Made by a program: the position numbers and the translations under genes. From IMG/VR virus record IMGVR_UViG_3300017759_000006, positions 1-54,367 of that record: 54,367 nucleotides of DNA; one strand, written 5' to 3'. Each line of letters begins with the position of its first letter. Within the stretch, counting starts at the first letter, position 1. Of the stretch, positions 37,306-46,901 are shown one piece after another. The stretch is from a virus. The notes under the pieces are model-generated. The model was not told the DNA's origin and ran no database searches. It saw nothing but the letters and a program-made list of their open reading frames with translations.

Positions 37306-37877
37306 GATTTGCTCCTTGCAATCTTGGCCCGCTGGCCTGTGTACGCGCCGAAAAGGTCCATGGGAAAAGAGTCCCCAGTTTCCACCCGCTCTTTGACCCA
37401 CGCTTTCAGCGTTTGCGCGTGGACCTCGGTTTTTTGCTCTGGGATGTAACCCATTCGCTGTGCCGCCTCCATAAAGTCCACGGCCTGTTGGTCTTCGCCG
37501 CGGGCAAAGTTACAACTGACTGTGTTCTTAATGATGTCCCCAAAATCGTTATCTCGGAGCCATTGGAAGGCGTTTTCACGGTCCGCCACTTTGATGTGAG
37601 CACCATATGTCGCCTGTACGGTCACTTTGGAACCATCATCGAGTTCGATGGCATTGAGGCCGAGTTCCGCCAGCATGGCCGGTAGGTCCTCGTCGGTCAG
37701 CTTCAGGAGGTCACGTTTGGCCTCTTTCAGCTTGTCATCAAGTTGTGACACCAGATCTTCTTGATTACGGATTGCCCGTGCGATCTCAGCGACACTACTC
37801 AAGCCAGTGTTGTCCATCTTCTCGATGGCGGAAGCCGTGACTTGGTCGGCTTCCATATCTAAGAGCATCTCGCTCAT
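37302..37877 (-). CDS. Coiled-coil protein of the replication block
   Basis: From ATG 37877 (ribosome site CAGGAGATGCA) the protein has 191 residues (MSEMLLDMEADQVTASAIEK). A coiled coil (EIARAIRNQEDLVSQLDDKLKEAKRDLLKL) is followed by a compact alpha/beta part (SKVTVQATYGAHIKVADRENAFQWLRDNDFG). The start overlaps nothing, and its ATGA end overlaps the SSB-like gene. It could act in recombination or replication as a partner of the SSB; unproven. Confidence 0.5.
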   Translation of the reverse strand: MSEMLLDMEADQVTASAIEKMDNTGLSSVAEIARAIRNQEDLVSQLDDKLKEAKRDLLKLTDEDLPAMLAELGLNAIELDDGSKVTVQATYGAHIKVADRENAFQWLRDNDFGDIIKNTVSCNFARGEDQQAVDFMEAAQRMGYIPEQKTEVHAQTLKAWVKERVETGDSFPMDLFGAYTGQRAKIARSKS

Positions 37878-37914
37878 TGCATCTCCTGTCGTGGTTAGGC
37901 CCTTTTTTGAGGGC

Positions 37915-37952
37915 TGGACAGCCAGCGTACCATCGCATATTATTGCAGTCAA
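37915..37952. promoter_or_regulatory. Overlapping divergent promoters
   Basis: Plus strand: TGGACA (37915-37920), 17 bases, TATTAT (37938-37943), for the helicase gene. Minus strand: TTGACT (+37947-37952), 17 bases, TACGCT (+37924-37929), for the replication block; TATGCGATGGT of the early motif family lies in its spacer. The two face apart and overlap, so they would compete. Confidence 0.65.
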
Positions 37953-37968
37953 CACGCAGAGGGCCTAT

Positions 37969-39420
37969 ATGTACACTTTCGCGACACAACCTTACGAACA
38001 TCAACAACAAGTCTTTAATGATTCGTGGCAACGGCCTTACTTCGGGCTTTTTATGGAGATGGGTACAGGAAAGTCCAAAGTCGCCATCGACACGATGGGC
38101 GCGCTGTATGAGGCGAAGGAGATTAACACAGCTTTGGTGATTGCACCGAAGGGCGTCTTCGACAACTGGGTGAAGAAAGAAATACCCGCGCATTTGCCCG
38201 AGCGTATTCAGACAAAAATGGTCAAGTGGCAACCCAACTTTACCCAGAAGTTCCGTGAGGCAATACGCGAGATAGCTGACCCAGAGAAGCGTGAGCCGGG
38301 GTTCCTGCACATTCTGGTGATGAACACAGAAGCGTTCAGCACCGCCAAGGGTGCAACAGCCGCGGAGCGGTTCGTGAAGATCAACCCTAACTGCATCACC
38401 ATTCTTGATGAAAGCACAACAATCAAGAACAAGGGTGCCCAGCGTACCAAGAACCTGATCAAGATAGGACAGATGTCAAAATACCGACGCATCCTGACAG
38501 GTTCGCCCATCACTAAAAGCCCCATGGATTTGTTTAGCCAGTGTGCGTTTCTGGAGCAAGAGGCGCTGGGCTTCAACAGCTTCTATGGCTTTCAGGGCCG
38601 GTATGCGGTAGTTCAGCGCAGGAACATGGGGCCGCATAGTTTTAACGAGGTTGTTGGATATCGTCGCTTAGATGAGCTTGGAGAGAAGCTGGACAGGTTC
38701 AGTAGCCGGGTGCTGAAAGAGGAGTGCCTCGACCTGCCGGAAAAGGTGTACCTGCGGCGTGAGGTCAATCTGAGCAAAGAACAGGTGGTGGTCTACAAGC
38801 AGATGCAGGATTTGGCGCTGGCACGGCTGGAGAAAGGCGAGTTGGCCACTACAGCGTCTGTCCTGACACAGATCATGCGGCTACAGCAAATCTGCTGTGG
38901 TCACCTGCAACCGGACGAAGGCCCTCTACAACCTATAAAAAACAATAGGTTACCGGAACTTCTTGATGTGGTTGAAGAAGTTCAGGGTAAGGCAATCATC
39001 TGGGCGACGTGGACGCATGACATCCACGCCATCGAAGAGGCGTTGGCCAAGAAGTATGGTCCGGGGTCCGTGGCAAGCTATTTCGGAGAAACGGCGCAGG
39101 AAGACCGGCAGGACATCATTGAACGCTTTCAAGACCCGGATTCGGAGCTACGGTTCTTTGTAGGTCAGCCACGCACTGGAGGCTACGGCATTACCCTGAC
39201 AGAGGCCAACACCGTCATTTACTTCAGCAACTCTTACGACTTGGAGATTCGGTTGCAGTCCGAGGACCGTGCCCACCGCATCGGTCAGAAAGACACCGTG
39301 ACCTATGTTGATCTGGTAAGTCCGGGCACCATAGACGAAAAGATCCTGTCCGCGTTACGGGACAAGATCAATATCGCTGGTGATGTACTGGGCGAAAGCG
39401 CCAAGGATTGGCTCATTTAA
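37969..39420 (+). CDS. SNF2-type SF2 helicase
   Basis: The only plus-strand gene. From ATG 37969 (ribosome site GAGGG) it has 483 residues. Motifs: I M-E-M-G-T-G-K-S, Ia I-A-P-K-G-V, II I-L-D-E-S-T-T-I-K-N, III L-T-G-S-P-I, then V G-G-Y-G-I-T-L-T, VI S-E-D-R-A-H-R-I-G-Q. The R-A-H-R-I-G-Q form is typical of SNF2/Rad54-like ATPases. It may remodel or unwind DNA during replication or repair. Frames upstream of 37969 fall in the promoter and are rejected. Its TAA overlaps the opposing gene stop. Confidence 0.88.
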   Translation: MYTFATQPYEHQQQVFNDSWQRPYFGLFMEMGTGKSKVAIDTMGALYEAKEINTALVIAPKGVFDNWVKKEIPAHLPERIQTKMVKWQPNFTQKFREAIREIADPEKREPGFLHILVMNTEAFSTAKGATAAERFVKINPNCITILDESTTIKNKGAQRTKNLIKIGQMSKYRRILTGSPITKSPMDLFSQCAFLEQEALGFNSFYGFQGRYAVVQRRNMGPHSFNEVVGYRRLDELGEKLDRFSSRVLKEECLDLPEKVYLRREVNLSKEQVVVYKQMQDLALARLEKGELATTASVLTQIMRLQQICCGHLQPDEGPLQPIKNNRLPELLDVVEEVQGKAIIWATWTHDIHAIEEALAKKYGPGSVASYFGETAQEDRQDIIERFQDPDSELRFFVGQPRTGGYGITLTEANTVIYFSNSYDLEIRLQSEDRAHRIGQKDTVTYVDLVSPGTIDEKILSALRDKINIAGDVLGESAKDWLI

Positions 39421-42400
39421 ACAGGCTTATCTTGCATCATCATTTCAGCGGCAAGCATTCCTATGTCGTCTTGAGGACCTAACACTCTTGCGGCTCGCTG
39501 AATAGACTGCGGTGTTGCTCTCGCCGCCACTGGAGGTGATGCGGGCGGTGGTGTAGGTGTAGGTGCTTGCGCGACAGGCGGTGGTGTAGTTTCGGCCCGC
39601 ATTTCATCACCAAAGAAATAACGCAGAGCCAACGTACCGCCCTCAAATTCCACGATTGCACGGGCTATGTCGCGAACTAAAAATTCTGGGACTTTTCTGT
39701 TTCTGGGTACACCCGTCCTCTGCTCCATGAACCGGATGTAACCGTCTGTGTCATTTTCTGACGGAGGTGCATACTTGGTTATGAACTCACCCAACGTCAG
39801 ACCTCGCGTTTGCGTATCGAGGACAATCTGACGGGTCAAAGCGTTGAGGCCCTGACCGGGGGTAGAGAAGGATGCAAAGCCTTCTAAGCCCTCTTCGGCT
39901 CCGGGCTGTCCTACCATTCGTAGATTGCCGGGGTTGTTGTTCTTGACTGACAACGGTGCATCAGCAAGCTGTCCTTGCATTGCTTCAAATTCGCGGAGAG
40001 TGTCTAGTTGCTGGGCAGGAACTCTCCCCGCACCAGCAAGCTGTCCTTGCATCGCCTCAAATTCGCGGAGAGTGTCTAACGGGGTGCCGCGGGGTTCAGG
40101 TGAAGACAAGTTGGTTGGGCGCTGTGCAACACGGGCCATGATTGGATCAGGTGCGGGCTCTGGCGTACTGTCAGTAACCTGCTCTACTTTCTGTGTTTCT
40201 ATGGCCGGGGGCACTTGTGAGACAGCTTCTCTCTGTTCACTCTGCGGAATACTTTCAATAGGAATGAGATGCGTCACTCCCGGCATTGGCTTCGAGGGCA
40301 ACGGAACATTTAACATTCCTCTCCGCTGACCCTCTTCATCAATAACATCTCGTCGCGGGTCAAAAAGTTCAAGATCTTCTTTAAGTTGTTCTCTTGTTTC
40401 TTCCGTGCCGGTCAGGGTACGGCGTGGGAGGGCAAAGCCTTTCGATATTAAAAACCTTTTGGCGTTGGCCCAAAAACCTTCTACACCGCCACGATCTATT
40501 TTGGTTTTTGACAAGTACTCACCCAGTTCTTTGGGGTTCTGCAACATGTAGATCAAGCCCTCAATGTTTAGAACTTGAGACTCAGCACTTACCAAAGCTC
40601 TACCCAAGGCCGCACCACGGCCCGCGATAATCAAAGATTCCGCACCCGCAGGGCCGCCCAATAGCTCATTCAGGTTTATCGCTAATTTTGATCCAGCCAC
40701 ACTCGCAACCAGTTCTAACAACTGGTTTTTTTGGCTTCTTGGCAACTCTTGATAACTTTTAACTGTTTGATTTTGAGCAATTTGAGCTTTGTTTAAGGTG
40801 TCTAAAAGGAACGATTCTTCAAAATCGTTAAATAAATCATATTCTCTTAATACACTGGCAAGTGAGACGTAATCTTTTGTGCCAGATATTATGCTCGGAT
40901 CTTCTGTTCCTAATTTACCTTGAATACGCCCCACTACAAAATTTTTAATTTTTTCAGCATCAATCATGCCTTGCGAGTTTGTGCCTTGGCGAACCGCATA
41001 ACGCATTATGTTTTTAAACAAAGTGTTTTTTGCGGTTGCTACCCCTACAGGGTCCATACCAAAATCGTCAACCGCACGATCAAATAATTTAAATGCGTCT
41101 CTTAAATGTTTAAGCGGGTTACTTGAATTAAAAACATTACTTACAAACACGTCCGCAGTAGCATCTCCAAGCCCCAGATCGGAAAGCATATGTTTTAGTA
41201 GAAGGTTATTTTTTGCTTCCTCTATATTTTGATTGATCCGGTTTTTTTCCGTGTCAAATAAAGCTTTGGCGCTTATGGGGGTTCTTAAATCATTTTCCAA
41301 ATACGGGTCAAACAAATCCAGAACTTTTCTGAAGCTTGGGTCGTTAAATAATCGACGGTATTCTTCTAAATTTAAACTGTCTAATTGCTCAAACTCAGCC
41401 GCAGAGGCAGGCGTCGGCGTTCCTTGTGCCGTTTGCAAAAGTTCAGATCTAAAACCGGGTCGTAAAGCTTGTGCGCGACCATATACGATGGCTTTACTTA
41501 AAGCTGTCTGTAAATCATCGGCAATTCTGTAAGCTTCTCGGTCCGCCGGTAACATTGCCGAAGGTAGGTTAGGCGTCGGCAAAAAGATAGCCATGGCTTG
41601 GATATCTTTTGCTGTTTCATACAACTCACTAGATCTATTCCCAGAAAATAACTTCTCAATCAACTGAGAATCGGGTATGAACATTTCTCCGCTTTCTGTT
41701 TTCCTGCGTAATTTACTACCCGTCAAGCCATTGAAGGTGTTTTTAAATGCCGCGTAATAAGCTTGGGCAATACCTAAACTGCCCGCGATAAATTCCGGAA
41801 GATCTCTTGTATTGAGAGTACCGTCTATGTCTCGCTGAAGTAATTTGGCAAATTCGCCATTCAAGGCCAAAGCCACATCATTTACGTTGCCAGCCTCCGC
41901 GGATCTTTTAGCCCCTAAAGTAAGACTACGTGTTTTGCGGAGATCACTAAATGGGACGACAACAGGGAAACCAGATTGCTCTAATTCGTCACGTAGCACC
42001 CGCAAGTTAATTATTGTATTGGCCAGCCTCCTGTTTTCGTTAGAAACAGATTCTTCTACCGGTTGTCTAACCTGCTCCAAATTTGTTCTTTGAACAACTG
42101 CGTCTAATCTTCTGGTCAATATATCTCGAACATATCGCAGGTCACCAATGTTGAAGGTAGGCGTTCCTCTGTCAAACCCAGTTACCCCTTCTCGTATGTC
42201 TTGAGCTTCCGAGATAGCTTCATCCGTTAACTGAAGTTCTCTTTCCAAAACAGCTTGCTGGTCAGCAAAACTTAGTGAGGAAAATTCTGGGTCACTGCTT
42301 CGGTATGGCGGTGGAACACCTCTACTGCCGGAGCGAAGATCATCTGTCCCGGTCAACAAAATGCGTTGGTCCTGATTCATATTTCGCGTCAGCCGGTCTA

Positions 42401-44558
42401 AACGAGCTTCTATTCGCGTTATTGAGTTTTCAACGGCAGTAACCGCTCCATCCCCTACCCCAACCCCGTCCTCAATTTTATTAAGACGTGCCGTGTCAAT
42501 CCCAGACTCTCGTAGCACGTCGATCATAAAATCAACGATGGGCTTTACGTTGCCCCTTGTCTGACTCAATTGAGAAGGCAATCTTGGGAATTGGCGAGCG
42601 TCCAAGATGTCAAAAAAGTTTGGTAAACCCCTAAGAATAGGCTGTCCGTCTGGACCTAGTTCAGGCTCCCAAAACTCTTCTACGTCAAACTCAGGCACCT
42701 CATCATAAAGTTTTTCCGCTCTATTGCGGTTGTAATCATAGGCTTGCTTGAGCCGCTCCCTTAACACTGAGCCCAACTCTTCGGGATCAACGTCTCGACC
42801 CAAGGACCGGTTAAATGTATCTATTGTGTCTCCGGCAATCTGCATCAGCCTGCTGTTGTTTACTAACTCTATGTTTTTTGAAACATCACCTAACAAATGA
42901 CGGAGAAGTTCCATATCCCCGTATTCATACGCCGCTAAAATAACCCTTCCCTGCTGATTAATTGTATCGAGCAGGGATTGATCCATGCGGTCTTGAAACT
43001 CCGGACTGATGCGACTTACTTCACTAAGTAATTGCTTAAAAGTAAGCACACCCTCTTCTTGTTGTTCCTCCAACAAAGCCGCAATGTTCTTGCCGTCGCT
43101 GGTTGTGCCCAATTCTTGTAATAGACGGCCTAACTCTCTTATTTCTTCTTGAGTCAGGTTTTCATCTCGGCCTTCTAATTGTTTTTCAATAAAATTGGTG
43201 GCGGATATTTTTTCACCCTCAGTTAAACGGGTGATGCCCTCGTCATCACGAACTGCCTTACTAATTTTTCTTTTGAGAAAATTGTAAAACCCCGGAGCTT
43301 TTTCAGTTATGAAAGAAGGAACGCCGACAAAGCTGGAAAAAGCACCTAAACCAACAAAACCACCAAGCATTTCGGTGGTTAGATTGGCCGCACCACTAGG
43401 TTGCTCGGCCCCCATTTCGGAGATATATCTTCCTGCCGCGGCACCCGTGCCAAAAGCCACTTCTTCCGAACCAGCCATCAAACCTTTTATCGGTATCCGC
43501 GTTTGTGTGAAGGGGATCATTGACTGTTCTCGACCTCGTTGACCTACTCTGGTGACGAGGTTTTCTATACCACGAACAAACTTTGCAGAGCGCGGATCAC
43601 GGAGTGCCTTCTCTGCAACCTCGCCCGCGGCAATAATTTCGTCAATTTGGGCCGCCGCCGCCTTGTTTATAGGCTTGCCTGCATCATCAGTAAGCGGCCT
43701 TGTCTTTTCAATAAGGCTTTCAAGAAGGCCAGCGCGCTGTTTTTCTAGCCCTTGAAATATTTCTCTGGTCCCAAAATTTAAAGTGGTTGCCGTCATTCGA
43801 GGGACAGGCGCAAAGCCCACGCCAAAGGCTAAGGTTTCAGCCGCCTTCTGTTTGGCTCTATCTCTTCTCGTAGGTAAAAAAAGCTCATCTTCCCCAAAAA
43901 GAAACTTTCTGGATAGAGCGTCAGCCCCTTCTGCGCCAAGTATTGATCCCACCACGGCTCCTGCAACGGGGACGCCAACACGAACAGCCAGAGTCCATGG
44001 CGTTGCTGGTGGAAGGCCCGACGTTAGGGCCATCCCAAGCTTAAAACCGCCTTTAGCCCCTAGAACTGTTCCGCCCGCCGCACCAACGCCCGCCGGTAAG
44101 CCCTCTGTCAAAAAGGTTTTTAGAAAACTTTTTGACCCCATGGGTTTGTTGTCAGGGTTCCGTAAAAAATTGGCTACGATGTCTTGATCTCTAAGAGGCT
44201 TTATTTCTTCGTCCGCAAAACGTAGCCAAGGCACATCTGAGCTTCGCATGTACGTGTAGGGGTTTACCTCCTCTGGGAAAAGCTCTGGATTTGTTGCTTG
44301 TAGGTCATAAGCAACGTCCACTGCCGTTTGTTTTAAAGCGGATATGTTTTTACCATCAACACGTACTGAGTCCCTTGACAGCCTTCCTTCATATTCGTCC
44401 AAAGACACTTTCGGATAATTTTTTATCCCTTCAACTTCTGTGGGTAAAAACTGAATTCCGGAAGAATCTTCAGGCACGTCCCCTTGTGCCTCAAAAGCTC
44501 GTTCTGCGACATCTACAAATGCTTTTCTTTGAAGACCCGTAGGGGCTAATTTAGGCAT
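39417..44558 (-). CDS. Giant internal virion protein with lysozyme-like C-terminal domain
   Basis: A 1713-residue protein. Residues about 165-240 hold Gly/Ala-rich hydrophobic segments (GLPAGVGAAGGTVLGAKGGFKLG and VRVGVPVAGAVVGSILGAEG) that could insert in a membrane. A very long helical middle follows. Near the C-terminus is N-N-N-P-G-N-L-R followed by G-F-A-S-F, Y-A-P-P-S-E-N-D-T and Y-I-R-F-M-E-Q-R-T-G-V, the pattern of lytic-transglycosylase-like virion domains. A 24-residue tandem duplication precedes it. Probably injected to open cell wall and membrane, as with T7 gp16. Confidence 0.7.
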   Translation of the reverse strand: MPKLAPTGLQRKAFVDVAERAFEAQGDVPEDSSGIQFLPTEVEGIKNYPKVSLDEYEGRLSRDSVRVDGKNISALKQTAVDVAYDLQATNPELFPEEVNPYTYMRSSDVPWLRFADEEIKPLRDQDIVANFLRNPDNKPMGSKSFLKTFLTEGLPAGVGAAGGTVLGAKGGFKLGMALTSGLPPATPWTLAVRVGVPVAGAVVGSILGAEGADALSRKFLFGEDELFLPTRRDRAKQKAAETLAFGVGFAPVPRMTATTLNFGTREIFQGLEKQRAGLLESLIEKTRPLTDDAGKPINKAAAAQIDEIIAAGEVAEKALRDPRSAKFVRGIENLVTRVGQRGREQSMIPFTQTRIPIKGLMAGSEEVAFGTGAAAGRYISEMGAEQPSGAANLTTEMLGGFVGLGAFSSFVGVPSFITEKAPGFYNFLKRKISKAVRDDEGITRLTEGEKISATNFIEKQLEGRDENLTQEEIRELGRLLQELGTTSDGKNIAALLEEQQEEGVLTFKQLLSEVSRISPEFQDRMDQSLLDTINQQGRVILAAYEYGDMELLRHLLGDVSKNIELVNNSRLMQIAGDTIDTFNRSLGRDVDPEELGSVLRERLKQAYDYNRNRAEKLYDEVPEFDVEEFWEPELGPDGQPILRGLPNFFDILDARQFPRLPSQLSQTRGNVKPIVDFMIDVLRESGIDTARLNKIEDGVGVGDGAVTAVENSITRIEARLDRLTRNMNQDQRILLTGTDDLRSGSRGVPPPYRSSDPEFSSLSFADQQAVLERELQLTDEAISEAQDIREGVTGFDRGTPTFNIGDLRYVRDILTRRLDAVVQRTNLEQVRQPVEESVSNENRRLANTIINLRVLRDELEQSGFPVVVPFSDLRKTRSLTLGAKRSAEAGNVNDVALALNGEFAKLLQRDIDGTLNTRDLPEFIAGSLGIAQAYYAAFKNTFNGLTGSKLRRKTESGEMFIPDSQLIEKLFSGNRSSELYETAKDIQAMAIFLPTPNLPSAMLPADREAYRIADDLQTALSKAIVYGRAQALRPGFRSELLQTAQGTPTPASAAEFEQLDSLNLEEYRRLFNDPSFRKVLDLFDPYLENDLRTPISAKALFDTEKNRINQNIEEAKNNLLLKHMLSDLGLGDATADVFVSNVFNSSNPLKHLRDAFKLFDRAVDDFGMDPVGVATAKNTLFKNIMRYAVRQGTNSQGMIDAEKIKNFVVGRIQGKLGTEDPSIISGTKDYVSLASVLREYDLFNDFEESFLLDTLNKAQIAQNQTVKSYQELPRSQKNQLLELVASVAGSKLAINLNELLGGPAGAESLIIAGRGAALGRALVSAESQVLNIEGLIYMLQNPKELGEYLSKTKIDRGGVEGFWANAKRFLISKGFALPRRTLTGTEETREQLKEDLELFDPRRDVIDEEGQRRGMLNVPLPSKPMPGVTHLIPIESIPQSEQREAVSQVPPAIETQKVEQVTDSTPEPAPDPIMARVAQRPTNLSSPEPRGTPLDTLREFEAMQGQLAGAGRVPAQQLDTLREFEAMQGQLADAPLSVKNNNPGNLRMVGQPGAEEGLEGFASFSTPGQGLNALTRQIVLDTQTRGLTLGEFITKYAPPSENDTDGYIRFMEQRTGVPRNRKVPEFLVRDIARAIVEFEGGTLALRYFFGDEMRAETTPPPVAQAPTPTPPPASPPVAARATPQSIQRAARVLGPQDDIGMLAAEMMMQDKPV
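39962..40078. repeat. 72-bp tandem repeat in the giant virion gene
   Basis: A 45-bp sequence at 39962-40006 recurs at 40034-40078 with two mismatches, period 72 bases. It encodes L-D-T-L-R-E-F-E-A-M-Q-G-Q-L-A twice, a likely linker before the cell wall domain. Confidence 0.75.
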
Positions 44559-44570
44559 CGTAAATCCTTA

Positions 44571-46889
44571 TCATGACGTAAAGGGTTTGGGCTCATATCC
44601 AGAGACATCGTCATCATCGGAGCCACGTCCTCGGAAAGCGTTATAACGCTCGGTCACGGGACCCATCATGTTTTTAAGCATCTTTATCTGACGGATTGAA
44701 TGCATTGCGGCTTCAATATCCTCTTTTGTCGCGTTCCTCTCTGACAAGATGCTCAAATTGTTTAAATACAAATTATCTAATTGTTCATTAAGCACGTTCC
44801 AGTTACTTGCCGCTAATTCCGCATTCTGGAAGAAAGCTCTGTCTGGATCATTCAGCAACGCCGCCGCAGGACCTAGTTCTGCTACAGGTATTCGTGGGTT
44901 AGCAATAAATGCCACTTTACCCATGAACGCAATTGTCCTTAGATACTGACGCATTTGAGACGCCGCCATTTGTGCTTCGGACGTTTCAAAAAAGTCACCC
45001 GTTATATTCGCAAACCATTCTTGAATGTTTTCTATCGGGCCTAACGCCTGTAAAGATGCGTCAATGACGTTTAGGGCTTGCTCATCTCCAAATTCATCGA
45101 TATACCGCATATGCATCTCAGCGGCATCTAATACATTAAGCTCTCTAGTTTTTCTTTGGCCTTTTGTAAAACCAGCCATCATAGGCTCTATTTCTTCAAG
45201 CGAATAATGTAATTTATTCGGATCAAGATCTAATTTTTCTCTAAGATATTTAGAGTCGGGATCATCTCCCTCCAGAACCTCTCGTATTCTGACCATGTTT
45301 TTAATTCGATCCGCTCTACCATATATAGTAGCGCCCGTATTAAAGGTGATTTTCCCCTTCGGACCTGTTCGCTTTAATACTTCTTCTCCGCTATCTGGGT
45401 CTTCGCTCACAACCTCAAGACCCTGACTAAAGTCGTTAAATGCGTCGTTAACTTCGTCCATGCGTCTATTAACTGTTCTTTTTTCTCGGGCCTCTTTAGG
45501 CGTGATCTCATATATTTGAGCGTCTGCAAGATCGTCTAGGGATAATACCTTGCCACCTTCAATAGTAAATTCTTGTCCGGTTTTACTAGTGCCGAGCATA
45601 ACGGTTTTGTCGTCAAAAACTATTTCATAGCTCTTTGGCTTTGTTACGTCTTGTGCAGAAGCTTCTGTTCTTGTTATGTATAAAGGGTTTCCGTCTGCGT
45701 CTTTCTCCTGCAATTGAGCATTCAACAGCAGTCCCATGCGAGGGATTGACGTATTGTACCCTCCCATAAATTTACCATCGCTTATACGATAGAGGTTTTC
45801 AATTTTACCTTCCAACATCTGAGAGCCTGCCTTGAGGCCTGCCGAAATTAGCTCTGTTCCCAACTGCTCGCGTAACAAGGCTATATCCCGGTCCATTTTA
45901 CGGTCTTCACCCGCACGTTGAACGGCCCCCGAAAGAGCCGCTTGGTTAACAGCTAAATCAAATTCTCGCTGTTGCGCCGCTCTGGCCTGTATGGAACTGG
46001 GAAGGTCTTTTGCCGCCGTTGCCAACTGAGCGCCTAGCGGTTGATTGGTAACAAGTTGACCTGTTTCTGGGTCACGGCCCGAGGCAAAAGCTAAACCGGC
46101 TTTTGCAATGTCAAAAAACGTCTGCGCTTGGTTGTATTGTTTTGTTTCTTCAGTGTCCCCTAAAACTTCTTTATATAGGGGGGACATTTCTTCATAGTAT
46201 TCCCGCACACTTTTTGCTTCGTCCAAAGTGCTGACCCCTTGACCCAGCATTTTTAGGCCGCTCAAAAAATATTGCTGTGAAGGGTCTCTCAATAATGGCT
46301 TTAAAGATCCTGACGGTGCCGCAGAGTTTCCCTCTTTGGGAGTCCCATTAGAGAGATACTTTACTTCACCGCCTTGTCTAAAATTTTGTGGAGCAGGGGC
46401 CTCCGGTGCCCCTGCCATCATCAAGCTTCCTACCCCCTGACCCATGTCAGTTGGTTGCCCGGCTTCCGTCATCATGTCGATGTCGCCGGTAAGTTGTTGC
46501 ATCAGGTTGCCAATCCCACTGTTCATGGCCCCCTCTTCCGTCATCATGATCACCGGCTGGACCATGGCCAGTACAGACTCTGGCGTCTGGTCCGCGTCCC
46601 CTTGTCCGACATAATCGGCCAGTTCATCACGGCGGGCGTCCAGTGGCATTTGGTTGCCTCTGAACGCGTTGATTAAGTCCTCAGTAGACTGCGCGGCATC
46701 AATGCCCTGCATCATCTGCTCCGCGTATGCCTGCCCCAACTGTTGCCCTTGCTCGGCAGATACCTGCTCCACCTGTTCCAACATAGCCGCCTCTGGCGGC
46801 AATTGTTGTGGAGGAGGAGCCATATCTTGTGGCATGGGCTGTGCGGGACCGCCCATCTGCCGAAATAATGGTCTGTTATATACACTCAT
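44571..46889 (-). CDS. Large virion-type protein
   Basis: A 772-residue protein (MSVYNRPLFRQMGGPAQPMP) with a Pro/Gln/Met-rich N-terminus, a part containing G-D-I-D-M-M-T-E-A-G-Q-P and F-R-Q-G-G-E-V-K-Y-L-S-N-G, and a long helical remainder. M-x-x-G-G or F-R-x-G-G segments recur in internal virion proteins of marine phages. No enzyme motif. It lies between two other internal-type proteins, in the order expected for ejection proteins; role inferred. Confidence 0.6.
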   Translation of the reverse strand: MSVYNRPLFRQMGGPAQPMPQDMAPPPQQLPPEAAMLEQVEQVSAEQGQQLGQAYAEQMMQGIDAAQSTEDLINAFRGNQMPLDARRDELADYVGQGDADQTPESVLAMVQPVIMMTEEGAMNSGIGNLMQQLTGDIDMMTEAGQPTDMGQGVGSLMMAGAPEAPAPQNFRQGGEVKYLSNGTPKEGNSAAPSGSLKPLLRDPSQQYFLSGLKMLGQGVSTLDEAKSVREYYEEMSPLYKEVLGDTEETKQYNQAQTFFDIAKAGLAFASGRDPETGQLVTNQPLGAQLATAAKDLPSSIQARAAQQREFDLAVNQAALSGAVQRAGEDRKMDRDIALLREQLGTELISAGLKAGSQMLEGKIENLYRISDGKFMGGYNTSIPRMGLLLNAQLQEKDADGNPLYITRTEASAQDVTKPKSYEIVFDDKTVMLGTSKTGQEFTIEGGKVLSLDDLADAQIYEITPKEAREKRTVNRRMDEVNDAFNDFSQGLEVVSEDPDSGEEVLKRTGPKGKITFNTGATIYGRADRIKNMVRIREVLEGDDPDSKYLREKLDLDPNKLHYSLEEIEPMMAGFTKGQRKTRELNVLDAAEMHMRYIDEFGDEQALNVIDASLQALGPIENIQEWFANITGDFFETSEAQMAASQMRQYLRTIAFMGKVAFIANPRIPVAELGPAAALLNDPDRAFFQNAELAASNWNVLNEQLDNLYLNNLSILSERNATKEDIEAAMHSIRQIKMLKNMMGPVTERYNAFRGRGSDDDDVSGYEPKPFTS

Positions 46890-46901
46890 AGTTTTTAAGC
46901 C

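Noticed and set aside
37807-37968. Longer N-terminus for the plus-strand helicase
   Set aside because: The extra 54 codons run through the divergent promoters and overlap the opposite gene; the ATG at 37969 has a ribosome site and begins the conserved domain.
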